Positions 45,827 through 53,862 of a stretch of DNA of 64,000 bases are shown piece by piece (position 1 is the stretch's first letter; every line of letters begins with the position of its first letter). This DNA comes from Silanimonas sp021297925 (GTDB lineage Bacteria; Pseudomonadota; Gammaproteobacteria; Xanthomonadales; Xanthomonadaceae). The position numbers were made by a program, and so were the translations under genes. A model generated the notes under the pieces. That model worked only from the letters and a program-made list of their open reading frames with translations. It was not told the DNA's origin and did no database searches. The stretch spans positions 62,001 to 126,000 of the forward strand of contig JAPZTL010000004.1 of assembly GCA_027532825.1 (NCBI GenBank), read 5' to 3'.

Positions 45827-45832
45827 AGTCTA
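45827..45832 (-). promoter_or_regulatory. -10-like hexamer upstream of accA
   Basis: TAGACT on the minus strand in the dnaE-accA spacer, 54 bases before accA. It allows accA expression apart from dnaE. No convincing -35 box. Confidence 0.42.
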
Positions 45833-45852
45833 GCAAGGCGGCCGGGTCGGGC

Positions 45853-48800
45853 TCACCCGGCCAGCCACGGCTTGTGGAGCGCCAGCTTGGCGGCCGAGAC
45901 GCCGGGCAGGCGCCGCAGGCGCGACAGCAGGTCGGCCGCCACCCGGACCCCGTGGCGCCCGCGGACGTCCAGCTGGCCGGCCGCGCCCGGCCGCGTCAGG
46001 TCGAGCCGCAGGGGCGTGGGGCCGGGCCGATACTCCGACAGCAGCGCCTCGACCGCCTCCCAGCGCCCCTTGCCGCGGGCATCGACCTGCACCGCCAGCA
46101 TCCGCGCATGGGTGTCCAGCAGCGCCTTGAAATCCCAGGCCTGCTTGACCCGCATCGACAGCGCGCCGCTGATGCGATCGGCACCGACCTGTCCCTCGAC
46201 GATCAGGATCCGGTCCCGCGACAGCAGGTGGGCGAATCCGGTGCAGGCCTCGCGGAAGAACGCCAGTTCGATCTGTCCGTGGCCATCGTCCATCTGGGCG
46301 AAGGCCATCGCGTCGCCGCGCTTGCGCACGTTGCCGACGAGCCCGGCGAGGATCATCGTCGCCTCGCCGCGGCGGTCCTTGCGCTGGGCCCACGTCGCTT
46401 CGACCTCGCCGAGGTGGATCGGCACGAGGTCGGCCAACTCGGCGCGCCAGGGGTCGATCGGATGGCCCGACAGGTAGTGCCCCAGCGTCTCGCGTTCCCC
46501 GGCCAGCAGCTGCTCCAGGGGCCACTCGTCGCAGGCCGGCAGGTCGACCTTGGCGACCGGCGCCTCGGCGAAGCCGCCGAACAGCGACACCTGGCCGACG
46601 GCCGCCGCGCGCGCGGCCTGCTCGCTGGCCTTCATCGCCTCGGGCAACTGCAGCAGCAGGGAGGCGCGATTCGGCGCGAGGCCGTCGAGGGCGCCGGCGT
46701 TGACCATCGCTTCGACGGCGCGGCGGTTCATCTTGGTGGCGTCGACTCGCTGGCAGAAGTCGAGCAGGTCGCGGAACGGGCCGCCCGCCTCGCGGGCCTG
46801 CACGATGGCGTCCGTCAGTCCGGTGCCGACGCCCTTGATCGCGCCGAGCCCATAGCGGATCGTCCGCGCGTCCGTGGCCTCGAACATCGTGGCCGACGCG
46901 TTCGCCTTGGGCGGCAGCACCGTGAGCTGCATCGCCCGGGTTTCCTCGAGGAAGTTCACCACCTTGTCGGTGTTGTCCATGTCCGAGGACAGCACGGCGG
47001 CCATGAACTCGGCCGGATGGTGCGTCTTCAGCCAGGCCGTCTGGTACGAGACCAGCGCGTAGGCCGCCGCGTGCGACTTGTTGAAGCCGTAGCCGGCGAA
47101 TTTCTCCATCAGGTCGAAGACGGCGTCGGCCTTGGCCTCGTCGATGCCGTTCTTCGCCGCGCCCTCGCGGAACATGGCGCGGTGCTTGGCCATCTCCTCT
47201 GGCTTCTTCTTGCCCATCGCGCGGCGCAGCAGGTCGGCGCCGCCGAGCGAGTAGCCGCCCAGCACCTGCGCCATCTGCATCACCTGCTCCTGGTAGACCA
47301 TGATCCCGTAGGTCTCCTTGAGCACCGGCTCCACGCGCGGGTCGGGGTACTCGACCGCCTCCTTGCCGTGCTTCCGCGCGTTGAAGGTGGGGATCAGGTC
47401 CATCGGGCCGGGCCGGAACAGCGACACCAGCGCGATCAGGTCCTCGAAGCGGTCGGGGCGTGCCTCGCGCAGCAGGTTGCGCATGCCCGAGGATTCGAAC
47501 TGGAACACCGCCACCGTCTGCGCGCGGCTGAACAGGTCGAAGGTGGGGCGGTCGTCGAGCGGGATGCGCGCGATGTCGAGCGGTGCCTCGCCCTTCTCGG
47601 CGCGGCGCTTGTTGATGGCCTTCACCGCCCAGTCGATGATCGTCAGCGTGCGCAGGCCGAGGAAGTCGAACTTCACCAGGCCGATCGCCTCGACGTCGTC
47701 CTTGTCGAACTGCGTGACGGCGCCCTTGCCGCCCGGTTCCGAGAACAGCGGGCAGAAATCGGTGAGCGGCGTCGGCGCGATGACGACGCCGCCCGCGTGC
47801 TTGCCGGCGTTCCGCGTCAGGTCCTCGAGCTGGCGCGCGAGGTCGATCAGGTCGCGGACGTCGTCTTCCTTCTCGTAGCGCTCGATCAGTTCCGAGGAGC
47901 GCACGGTGTCGTCGGTCTTGCCCTTCTCGGTCTCGCCCAGCGCGTCGTCGAGGCCGATGCCCAGCACGTTCGGGATCAGCTTGGCGACGCCGTCGACGAA
48001 GCCGTAAGGATGGCCGAGCACGCGCCCGCAGTCGCGCACCACGGCCTTCGCCGCCATGGTGCCGTAGGTGATGATCTGGCTGACGCGGTCGCTGCCGTAC
48101 TTGCGGCTGACGTAGTCGATGACCTCGTCGCGTCGGTCCATGCAGAAGTCGATGTCGAAGTCGGGCATCGACACGCGTTCCGGGTTGAGGAAGCGCTCGA
48201 ACAGCAGGTTGTAGGCCAGCGGGTCGAGGTCGGTGATGCCCAGCGCGTAGGCCACCAGCGAGCCGGCGCCCGAGCCGCGGCCGGGGCCGACGGGGATGCC
48301 GTTCTGCTTCCCCCAGTTGATGAAGTCGGCCACGATCAGGAAGTAGCCGGGGAAGCCCATCTTGATGATGACGTCGACTTCGCGAGTGAGGCGGTCGGCG
48401 TAGTCCTGCGCGGTGAGCCCTGGTGCCGGATCGTGCGAGGCGAGGCGCTTGGCGAGGCCGCGCTCGGCTTCCGAGCGGATCCAGGTGTCCAGCGTTTCGC
48501 CGTCCGGCACCGGGAAGGCCGGCAGGTAGTAGGTGCCCAGCGACAGCGCGAAGTTGCAGCGGGCCGCGAGGTCGACGGTGTTGGCCAACGCGTCCGGCAG
48601 GTCGTGGAACAGCGCCTCCATCTCCTCCGTCGACTTCAGGTACTGCTCGGCGGTGAAGTCGCGCGGGCGCTTCGGGTCGTCGAGCACGCGGCCCGTCGCG
48701 ATGCAGACGCGCGCCTCGTGGGCGTCGAAATCGTCGCGGTCGAGGAAGCGGACCGCGTTGGTCGCGATCGCCGGCACGCCCTTCGCGGCGGCCAGCGCCA

Positions 48801-49344
48801 GCGCGGCCCGGTTGAAGGCCTCCTCGCCCGGCTTGCCGACCCGCTGCAGCTCGACGTACAGGCGGTCGTCGAAGGCCTGTGCGCATCGGTCGAACCACTG
48901 CGCGGCGAGCGCGTCGCGTCCGCCGGCCAGCGCGCTGCCGAGGGGGCTGTCCGGCCCGAGGGCGAGCAGCAGGCCCTCGTGGTCCGCGAACAGCCAGTCC
49001 GGATGGACGGTGAGCGCATCCCCGCGCTGGCCGTCGGCGTAGGCGCGGGTGATCAGGCGCGACAGGGCGAGGTAGCCGCGGCGGTCCAGGCACCAGGTGG
49101 TGACGCGCCCGAGCCGCTGCTCGCCGTCGTCCAGCAGGAGCTGGGCCCCCGCGACCGGCTTCAGGCCCTTGCCCTCGGCTTCCTTGTAGAACTTCACCAG
49201 CCCGAACAGGTTGGTGGGGTCGGTCAGCGCGATGGCCGGCTGCCCGCGTTGCGCGCTGCGCTTGGCGAGCTCGGGCAGTCGGATCGTGGAGTCCGTCAGC
49301 GCGTACTCGCTGTGGACGTTCAGGTGGACGTAGCGGGGCGGCAT
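45853..49344 (-). CDS. dnaE: DNA polymerase III alpha subunit
   Basis: Replicative polymerase catalytic subunit of 1163 residues. The N-terminal PHP domain begins YVHLNVHSEYALTD. The polymerase palm shows GAGSLVAYALGITDLDP and PDFDIDFC with the two catalytic aspartates, then FDFLGLRTLT with the third. The fingers and beta-binding region and an OB domain (MILAGLVGNVRKRGDAMAFAQMDDGHGQIE near 1000) follow. It is DnaE1 by length. The ATG at 49344 gives the canonical N-terminus. Confidence 0.98.
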   Translation of the reverse strand: MPPRYVHLNVHSEYALTDSTIRLPELAKRSAQRGQPAIALTDPTNLFGLVKFYKEAEGKGLKPVAGAQLLLDDGEQRLGRVTTWCLDRRGYLALSRLITRAYADGQRGDALTVHPDWLFADHEGLLLALGPDSPLGSALAGGRDALAAQWFDRCAQAFDDRLYVELQRVGKPGEEAFNRAALALAAAKGVPAIATNAVRFLDRDDFDAHEARVCIATGRVLDDPKRPRDFTAEQYLKSTEEMEALFHDLPDALANTVDLAARCNFALSLGTYYLPAFPVPDGETLDTWIRSEAERGLAKRLASHDPAPGLTAQDYADRLTREVDVIIKMGFPGYFLIVADFINWGKQNGIPVGPGRGSGAGSLVAYALGITDLDPLAYNLLFERFLNPERVSMPDFDIDFCMDRRDEVIDYVSRKYGSDRVSQIITYGTMAAKAVVRDCGRVLGHPYGFVDGVAKLIPNVLGIGLDDALGETEKGKTDDTVRSSELIERYEKEDDVRDLIDLARQLEDLTRNAGKHAGGVVIAPTPLTDFCPLFSEPGGKGAVTQFDKDDVEAIGLVKFDFLGLRTLTIIDWAVKAINKRRAEKGEAPLDIARIPLDDRPTFDLFSRAQTVAVFQFESSGMRNLLREARPDRFEDLIALVSLFRPGPMDLIPTFNARKHGKEAVEYPDPRVEPVLKETYGIMVYQEQVMQMAQVLGGYSLGGADLLRRAMGKKKPEEMAKHRAMFREGAAKNGIDEAKADAVFDLMEKFAGYGFNKSHAAAYALVSYQTAWLKTHHPAEFMAAVLSSDMDNTDKVVNFLEETRAMQLTVLPPKANASATMFEATDARTIRYGLGAIKGVGTGLTDAIVQAREAGGPFRDLLDFCQRVDATKMNRRAVEAMVNAGALDGLAPNRASLLLQLPEAMKASEQAARAAAVGQVSLFGGFAEAPVAKVDLPACDEWPLEQLLAGERETLGHYLSGHPIDPWRAELADLVPIHLGEVEATWAQRKDRRGEATMILAGLVGNVRKRGDAMAFAQMDDGHGQIELAFFREACTGFAHLLSRDRILIVEGQVGADRISGALSMRVKQAWDFKALLDTHARMLAVQVDARGKGRWEAVEALLSEYRPGPTPLRLDLTRPGAAGQLDVRGRHGVRVAADLLSRLRRLPGVSAAKLALHKPWLAG

Positions 49345-49368
49345 GGCGGCGTCCGGGGCAGACGCCGC

Positions 49369-49397
49369 AGGCTACGGGCCCCCGGCACGGGGGACAA
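49369..49397 (-). promoter_or_regulatory. Probable dnaE promoter
   Basis: On the minus strand a -35-like TTGTCC (49392-49397), a 17-base spacer and TAGCCT (49369-49374), 24 bases before the dnaE ATG. Four and three of six matches, respectively. Confidence 0.4.
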
Positions 49398-49435
49398 GCC
49401 TTGCAATCCGCCCGAGCGTCCTGCCCGCCGGGGTC

Positions 49436-49456
49436 GGCCGTCCGGGGCGGACGGCC
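49436..49456 (-). terminator. Strong hairpin directly after the small frame, before dnaE
   Basis: GGCCGTCCG-GGG-CGGACGGCC, nine-base-pair perfect stem with a three-base loop, beginning at the base after the small frame's stop codon on the minus strand. No U-run follows. It may end transcription from rnhB and insulate the dnaE promoter. Confidence 0.5.
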
Positions 49457-49624
49457 TCAGCTGGCGTAGCGCAAGCCGGCGTAGCTGCGCTCGCGGTGGT
49501 GGCGCGCCACCTCGGCGGCGAGCTGGCGGATCGCCTCGTGCTCGGCGGCGCGGGCGGACCGGACCAGTGGGTCGGTCGAGCCGGCCGGCAGGTCGGGACG
49601 GGGGGGCGGGCGATCGGCGTGCAT
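49457..49624 (-). CDS. Small hypothetical protein between rnhB and dnaE
   Basis: A frame of 55 residues that I do not recognise. The N-terminal part is rich in Pro and Asp; the C-terminal 30 residues (SARAAEHEAIRQLAAEVARHHRERSYAGLRYAS) form a probable charged helix. GAGGA lies about four bases before the ATG at 49624. An in-frame ATG at 49741, overlapping the end of rnhB by 11 bases, would give 94 residues. A strong hairpin directly follows the stop, which supports a real 3' end. No domain or export signal is seen. The reading is plausible but unproven; non-coding remains possible. Confidence 0.45.
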   Translation of the reverse strand: MHADRPPPRPDLPAGSTDPLVRSARAAEHEAIRQLAAEVARHHRERSYAGLRYAS

Positions 49625-49692
49625 GGGGTCCTCGTCGCGCCGCGGGAGGGGAGGGCGGCGTGGAATCCAGTCTCCGGATTGGCCTTGTTCCT

Positions 49693-49710
49693 CGGAAGTC
49701 ACGGAAGTCA
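49693..49710. repeat. Tandem nine-base direct repeat
   Basis: CGGAAGTCA occurs twice in a row, without a gap, between rnhB and the small frame. It is relatively AT-rich for this genome and would be translated if the longer start at 49741 were used. A regulator site is possible. Confidence 0.5.
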
Positions 49711-49730
49711 GCGTGACTTGTGGACGTCGG

Positions 49731-50384
49731 TCATTCGTCATGCCCGCGACGTGCCGGACCGGGCGGGAGCAGGTCGAGGCCCGGGGCGAGGAGGTCCCGG
49801 ACCGGCGCGAAGCTTCGCCGGTGCGCCGGGCAGGGCCCGAGGCGGCGCAGGGCGTCGAGGTGCTCGGGCGTCGGATAGCCCTTGTGCGCGGCGAAACCGT
49901 ACCCGGGATGTTCGGCGTCCAGCGCGAGCATCCAGCGGTCGCGGGCCACTTTGGCGAGGATCGACGCGGCCGAGATGGCCGCGATCTTCGCATCTCCCTT
50001 GACGATGGCTTCGGCCTCCACGCCCAGCCCCGACGGCACGCGGTTGCCGTCGACGAGCACGCGAGATGGCGGCACGGCGAGGGCGGCGACCGCGCGACGC
50101 ATGCCCGCCATCGTGGCCTGCAGGATGTTGAGGCGGTCGATCTCGTCGGCATGCACGAGCACGATGGCGAAAGCGAGCGCGTCCGACTGGATGCGTGGGA
50201 ACAGCACTTCGCGGCGGGCTTCGGGGATCGCCTTGGAGTCCCGGAGGCCGTCGATGCGCCGTGCCGGGTCGAGGACCACCGCCGCCACCGCGACCGGCCC
50301 CGCCAGCGGCCCTCGGCCTGCTTCGTCCACCCCGGCGATCGTCGCCCCGCGCCAGGACGGGTCGTCGTCGACGCGTCGCCTCAT
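49731..50384 (-). CDS. rnhB: Ribonuclease HII
   Basis: Endonuclease of 217 residues that removes ribonucleotides and RNA primers from DNA. The catalytic motif DEAGRGPLAGP is near residue 20; SKAIPEARRE, the SILAKVARDRWM segment and GYGFAAHKGYPTPEH are all present. The ATG overlaps the lpxB stop as ATGA. The order lpxB-rnhB-dnaE is conserved. Confidence 0.96.
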   Translation of the reverse strand: MRRRVDDDPSWRGATIAGVDEAGRGPLAGPVAVAAVVLDPARRIDGLRDSKAIPEARREVLFPRIQSDALAFAIVLVHADEIDRLNILQATMAGMRRAVAALAVPPSRVLVDGNRVPSGLGVEAEAIVKGDAKIAAISAASILAKVARDRWMLALDAEHPGYGFAAHKGYPTPEHLDALRRLGPCPAHRRSFAPVRDLLAPGLDLLPPGPARRGHDE

Positions 50385-51571
50385 GCGCCGTGGCCCGGCA
50401 GCAGTTCCGCTACGGCCGCGGCCGCCGCGGCCGGCATCGGCTCGTGCAGGGCGTCGTGGAGGTCCTCGAAGCGACGGCGTTGCCCGGGGGGAAGGCCGTC
50501 CCGCAGCAGGCGCGCGAGGTCGTCCGCCAGTACGTCGGCGCGGCAATCGTGCTGCATCCGCTCGACCACCAGGGCCTCGCTGGCCAGGACGTTCGGCAGG
50601 CTGTAGCGGTCGACCTTCAGCAGGCCGAAGGCCTTCACGATGAAATGTGTCAGCGGCGCGATGCGGTAGGCCACGACCATGGGCCGCTTCGCCAGCATCG
50701 CCTCCAGGGCCGCCGTGCCGGAGGCGAGCAGCACGGCATCGCTGGCCACCATCGCCTCGCGTGCGCGGCCGTCCACGAGGTGCAGGGCTCCGTGCAGCGC
50801 CACGGACGCCGGGTGCGCGGCGAGCAGCGCCTGGAAGCGCTCGCGGCATCGCGGATTCGCCATCGGCGCCAGCACGCGCAGCCCCGGCAGCCGCCGCTGG
50901 AGCAACGCCACCGCGTCGAGGAAGACCGGGCCGAGCCGCGCGATCTCGCCGCGGCGGCTGCCCGGCAGCAGCGCCAGCAGCGGGCCGTCGCCGTCGATCC
51001 CCAGCGCGCGCCGTGCGGCGTCGCGGTCGGGGGCCATCGGCAGCATCGCCGCCAGCGGGTGGCCGACGAAGCGGGCCTCGACGCCATGCTTCGCGTAGAT
51101 CGGTGGCTCCATCGGAAACAGGCACAGCACGCGATCGGCCGACTCGCCGATGCGCGCCGCGCGGCCCTCCCGCCACGCCCAGATGGAGGGGCTGACGTAA
51201 TGCACCGTGCGGACGCCGCGTTCGCGCAGCCAGCGCTCCAGCCCGAGGTTGAAGTCGGGCGCGTCGATGCCGACGACCACGTCGGGCCGCCAGGCGAGCA
51301 GGCGTTCGCGCAGGCCGCGGCGCAGCCGCAGCAGGCGCGGCAGGTGCCGGAGCACCTCGACCAGACCCATGACGGCGAGTTCCTCGCAGTCGTGCCAAGG
51401 CTCGACGCCGGCGCCGCGCATCTCCGGTCCGGCCACGCCCACGAGGATTGCGTCGGGGAATCGCCGCCTCAGGTCCCGCGCGAGCGACGCGCCCAGCAGG
51501 TCGCCGGAGGCCTCGCCGGCTACCAGCGCGATGCGCGGGGCGCGTCCGTTCGCTGCGGCGTCGCCGCCCAC
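50381..51571 (-). CDS. lpxB: Lipid-A-disaccharide synthase
   Basis: Family 19 glycosyltransferase of 396 residues that joins UDP-diacylglucosamine and lipid X. Signatures are VAGEASGDLLGASL near the start, GIDAPDFN, YVSPSIWAWREGR, LPGSRRGEI and the YRIAPLTHFI region. A GTG start at 51571 with weak ribosome site is used, eight bases after the lpxA stop. Confidence 0.95.
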   Translation of the reverse strand: MGGDAAANGRAPRIALVAGEASGDLLGASLARDLRRRFPDAILVGVAGPEMRGAGVEPWHDCEELAVMGLVEVLRHLPRLLRLRRGLRERLLAWRPDVVVGIDAPDFNLGLERWLRERGVRTVHYVSPSIWAWREGRAARIGESADRVLCLFPMEPPIYAKHGVEARFVGHPLAAMLPMAPDRDAARRALGIDGDGPLLALLPGSRRGEIARLGPVFLDAVALLQRRLPGLRVLAPMANPRCRERFQALLAAHPASVALHGALHLVDGRAREAMVASDAVLLASGTAALEAMLAKRPMVVAYRIAPLTHFIVKAFGLLKVDRYSLPNVLASEALVVERMQHDCRADVLADDLARLLRDGLPPGQRRRFEDLHDALHEPMPAAAAAAVAELLPGHGA

Positions 51572-51579
51572 GGCGGGGC

Positions 51580-52365
51580 TCAGCGGAGCAGGCCGCGCTC
51601 GCTCTTCTCGATGAAGGCGAGCATGCGGGCGACGTCCTCGGAGCCGTCGGCGGCCTGCGCAAGCTCGGCCTTGGCCTCGGCCAGCGGGGCGCCGGACATG
51701 AACACGGCGCGGTACGCGCGCTTGATCGCGGCGATGCGCCCGGCATCGAACCCGCGGCGCTTGAGCCCTTCGGCGTTGATGCCGCGCGGCACCGCGTACT
51801 TGTCGGCCACCATCACGAAGGGCGGCACGTCGGCGTTGACGAGGCTGCCCATGCCGATGAACGCATGCGCGCCGATGCGGCAGAACTGGTGGATGCCGGC
51901 GAAGCCACCCAGGATCACCCAGTCCTCCAGCACCACGTGGCCGGCCAGCGTGGCGTTGTTGGCGAGGATGCAGTGGTTGCCAACGACGCAGTCGTGCGCG
52001 ACGTGCACGTAGGCCATGATCCAGTTGTCGTCGCCGATCCGGGTCAGGCCGCCGCCGTCGACGGTGCCGCGCGAGAAGGTCGTGAACTCGAAGATGGTGT
52101 TGCGGTCGCCGATCTCGAGGCGGGTGGGTTCGCCCTTGTGCTTCTTGTCCTGCGGCTGGCCGCCGAGGCTGGCGTGGGGGTGGACGACGTTGTCCCGGCC
52201 GATGCGGGTCGGCCCCTGGAGGGTGCAGTGGCTGCCGATCGACGTGCCCGCGCCGATCTCGACCTGCGCCCCGATGACGGCGAACGGGCCGACCGAGACG
52301 CCCTCATCCAGCCGGGCCTTCGGGTCGATGAGGGCGGTCGGATGGATGGCGGCGTTCGCGTTCAT
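51580..52365 (-). CDS. lpxA: UDP-N-acetylglucosamine acyltransferase
   Basis: First enzyme of lipid A synthesis, 261 residues, a left-handed beta-helix of hexapeptide repeats that transfers a hydroxyacyl chain from ACP. The active region YVHVAHDCVVGN carries the catalytic His pair; AGHV and IHQF match further conserved histidines. The ATG overlaps the fabZ stop by four bases (ATGA). Confidence 0.96.
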   Translation of the reverse strand: MNANAAIHPTALIDPKARLDEGVSVGPFAVIGAQVEIGAGTSIGSHCTLQGPTRIGRDNVVHPHASLGGQPQDKKHKGEPTRLEIGDRNTIFEFTTFSRGTVDGGGLTRIGDDNWIMAYVHVAHDCVVGNHCILANNATLAGHVVLEDWVILGGFAGIHQFCRIGAHAFIGMGSLVNADVPPFVMVADKYAVPRGINAEGLKRRGFDAGRIAAIKRAYRAVFMSGAPLAEAKAELAQAADGSEDVARMLAFIEKSERGLLR

Positions 52366-52829
52366 GCGCCTTTGGTCTCCGCGCAGAGCATCTCGGCGCT
52401 GGCCACTTCCTTGCCGTCGACCAGCGCGCGGCCCTCGTAAAGCGCCATGTTGCGGATGGTGCGCTTCAGCGAGACCTCGAGCACGAGCTGGTCGCCGGGC
52501 ACCACCATCTTCGAGAAGCGCGCGTTGTCCACCTTGACCAGATAGAACTGGCTCGGGCCGCTGTTGTCGGCGCAGCCCTTGCCCTCCGAGAGCATCGACA
52601 GCAGGCCGCCCGCCTGTGCCATCGCCTCGACGACCAGCACCCCCGGCATGACCGGGTTGCCCGGGAAGTGGCCGGTGAAGTGGGGCTCGTTCGCAGTCAC
52701 GTTCTTCAGCACGACGATGCGCTGGCGGGGCTCGAACGACACGACGCGGTCCACCAGCAGGAACGGGTAGCGGTGCGGCAGCAGCCGCTCGATGCAGCGG
52801 ACGTCGAGGGGGAAGGTGAGGTCAGTCAT
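52362..52829 (-). CDS. fabZ: (3R)-hydroxyacyl-ACP dehydratase FabZ
   Basis: Hotdog-fold dehydratase of 155 residues in fatty-acid elongation. The active-site segment HFTGHFPGNPVMPGVLVVEAMAQ holds the catalytic His and Glu; LPHRYPFLLVDRV is at the N-terminus. It competes with the lipid A enzymes for hydroxyacyl-ACP, hence the clustering. Overlaps lpxD by eight bases and lpxA by four. Confidence 0.97.
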   Translation of the reverse strand: MTDLTFPLDVRCIERLLPHRYPFLLVDRVVSFEPRQRIVVLKNVTANEPHFTGHFPGNPVMPGVLVVEAMAQAGGLLSMLSEGKGCADNSGPSQFYLVKVDNARFSKMVVPGDQLVLEVSLKRTIRNMALYEGRALVDGKEVASAEMLCAETKGA

Positions 52830-53856
52830 GGGGGGAAGGATCCTTGGTCTTGAGGGCCCGGGCGATCCGGTCGAGCTGGCCGAAGCGGACCGCGTTGCGA
52901 CGCCACTCGCGCTTCGGCTGGAGTGGCGTGCCGGAGGCGTACTCGCCGGGGGCGTCGATCGACCCGGTCACGAGGCTCATCGCGCCGATCGTCACCCGGT
53001 CGGCGATGGTGAGGTGCCCGACGATGCCCGCGGCGCCGCCGACGAGGCACCAGCGGCCGACGCGGGTCGATCCGGCGACCGCCACGCAGCCCGCCATGGC
53101 GGTGTGCGCGCCAATGCGGACGTTGTGGCCGATCTGGACCTGGTTGTCGAGGCGCACGTCCTCCTCGAGCACCGTGTCGTCGATCGCGCCGCGGTCGATC
53201 GTGGTGTTCGCCCCGATCTCGCAGTCGTCGCCGACCACGACGCCGCCGAGCTGCGGCACCTTCGTCCAGCCGCCGGTCTCCGGCGCGATGCCGAAGCCAT
53301 CGGCGCCGATCACCGCGCCCGGATGGACGAGCACGCGCCGCCCGAGGCGGACGCGACGCACCAGCGTGACGCGTGCCACGAGCTCGCAGTCCTCGCCGAC
53401 CACGCAGTCCTCGCCGACGATGCAGCCGGGGCCGACGATGGCACCAGAGGCGAGCCGGCTGCCCGCGCCGATGACCGCCAGCGGCCCGACGTGCGCCGCC
53501 GGGTCGACCACCGCGGACGGATCGACCACGGCGGTCGGGTGGATGCCCGGTGGCCGGGCCGGACGCGGCTCGAACAGGGCGGCGATTCGCGCATAGCTCG
53601 CGTAGGGGTTCGCGCTGAGCAGCGCCGGGACCGGGCAGCGATCGGCTTCGGCCGGGTGCAGCACCACCGCCGCCGCCCGGGTCGTCGCCAGGTGCTTGCG
53701 GTAGGCGGGATTGGCGAGGAAGGCGAGGCGTCCCGGGCCGGGGTCGTCGGCCTGGAGGGTCGTCACGCCCTGCAGGACCACGTCCCCGCCCCGCCACGCC
53801 AGGCCGAAGCGGGCGGCGAGGTCGGAAAGCCGGAGTCCCGCGCCCGTGCCGTCCAT
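52822..53856 (-). CDS. lpxD: UDP-3-O-acyl-glucosamine N-acyltransferase
   Basis: Third lipid A enzyme, 344 residues. An N-terminal uridine-binding domain (about 1-100) precedes a hexapeptide-repeat beta-helix with GIHPTAVVDPSAVV and the active-site QIGHNVRIGAHT carrying the catalytic His. The C-terminal helix follows. It begins six bases after the bamA stop, leaving no room for skp. Confidence 0.96.
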   Translation of the reverse strand: MDGTGAGLRLSDLAARFGLAWRGGDVVLQGVTTLQADDPGPGRLAFLANPAYRKHLATTRAAAVVLHPAEADRCPVPALLSANPYASYARIAALFEPRPARPPGIHPTAVVDPSAVVDPAAHVGPLAVIGAGSRLASGAIVGPGCIVGEDCVVGEDCELVARVTLVRRVRLGRRVLVHPGAVIGADGFGIAPETGGWTKVPQLGGVVVGDDCEIGANTTIDRGAIDDTVLEEDVRLDNQVQIGHNVRIGAHTAMAGCVAVAGSTRVGRWCLVGGAAGIVGHLTIADRVTIGAMSLVTGSIDAPGEYASGTPLQPKREWRRNAVRFGQLDRIARALKTKDPSPHD

Positions 53857-53862
53857 CGATCC

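Noticed and set aside
45874..49716. Open frame of about 1280 codons opposite dnaE
   Set aside because: Same antisense effect; dnaE is certain, and the opposite frame shows no domain.
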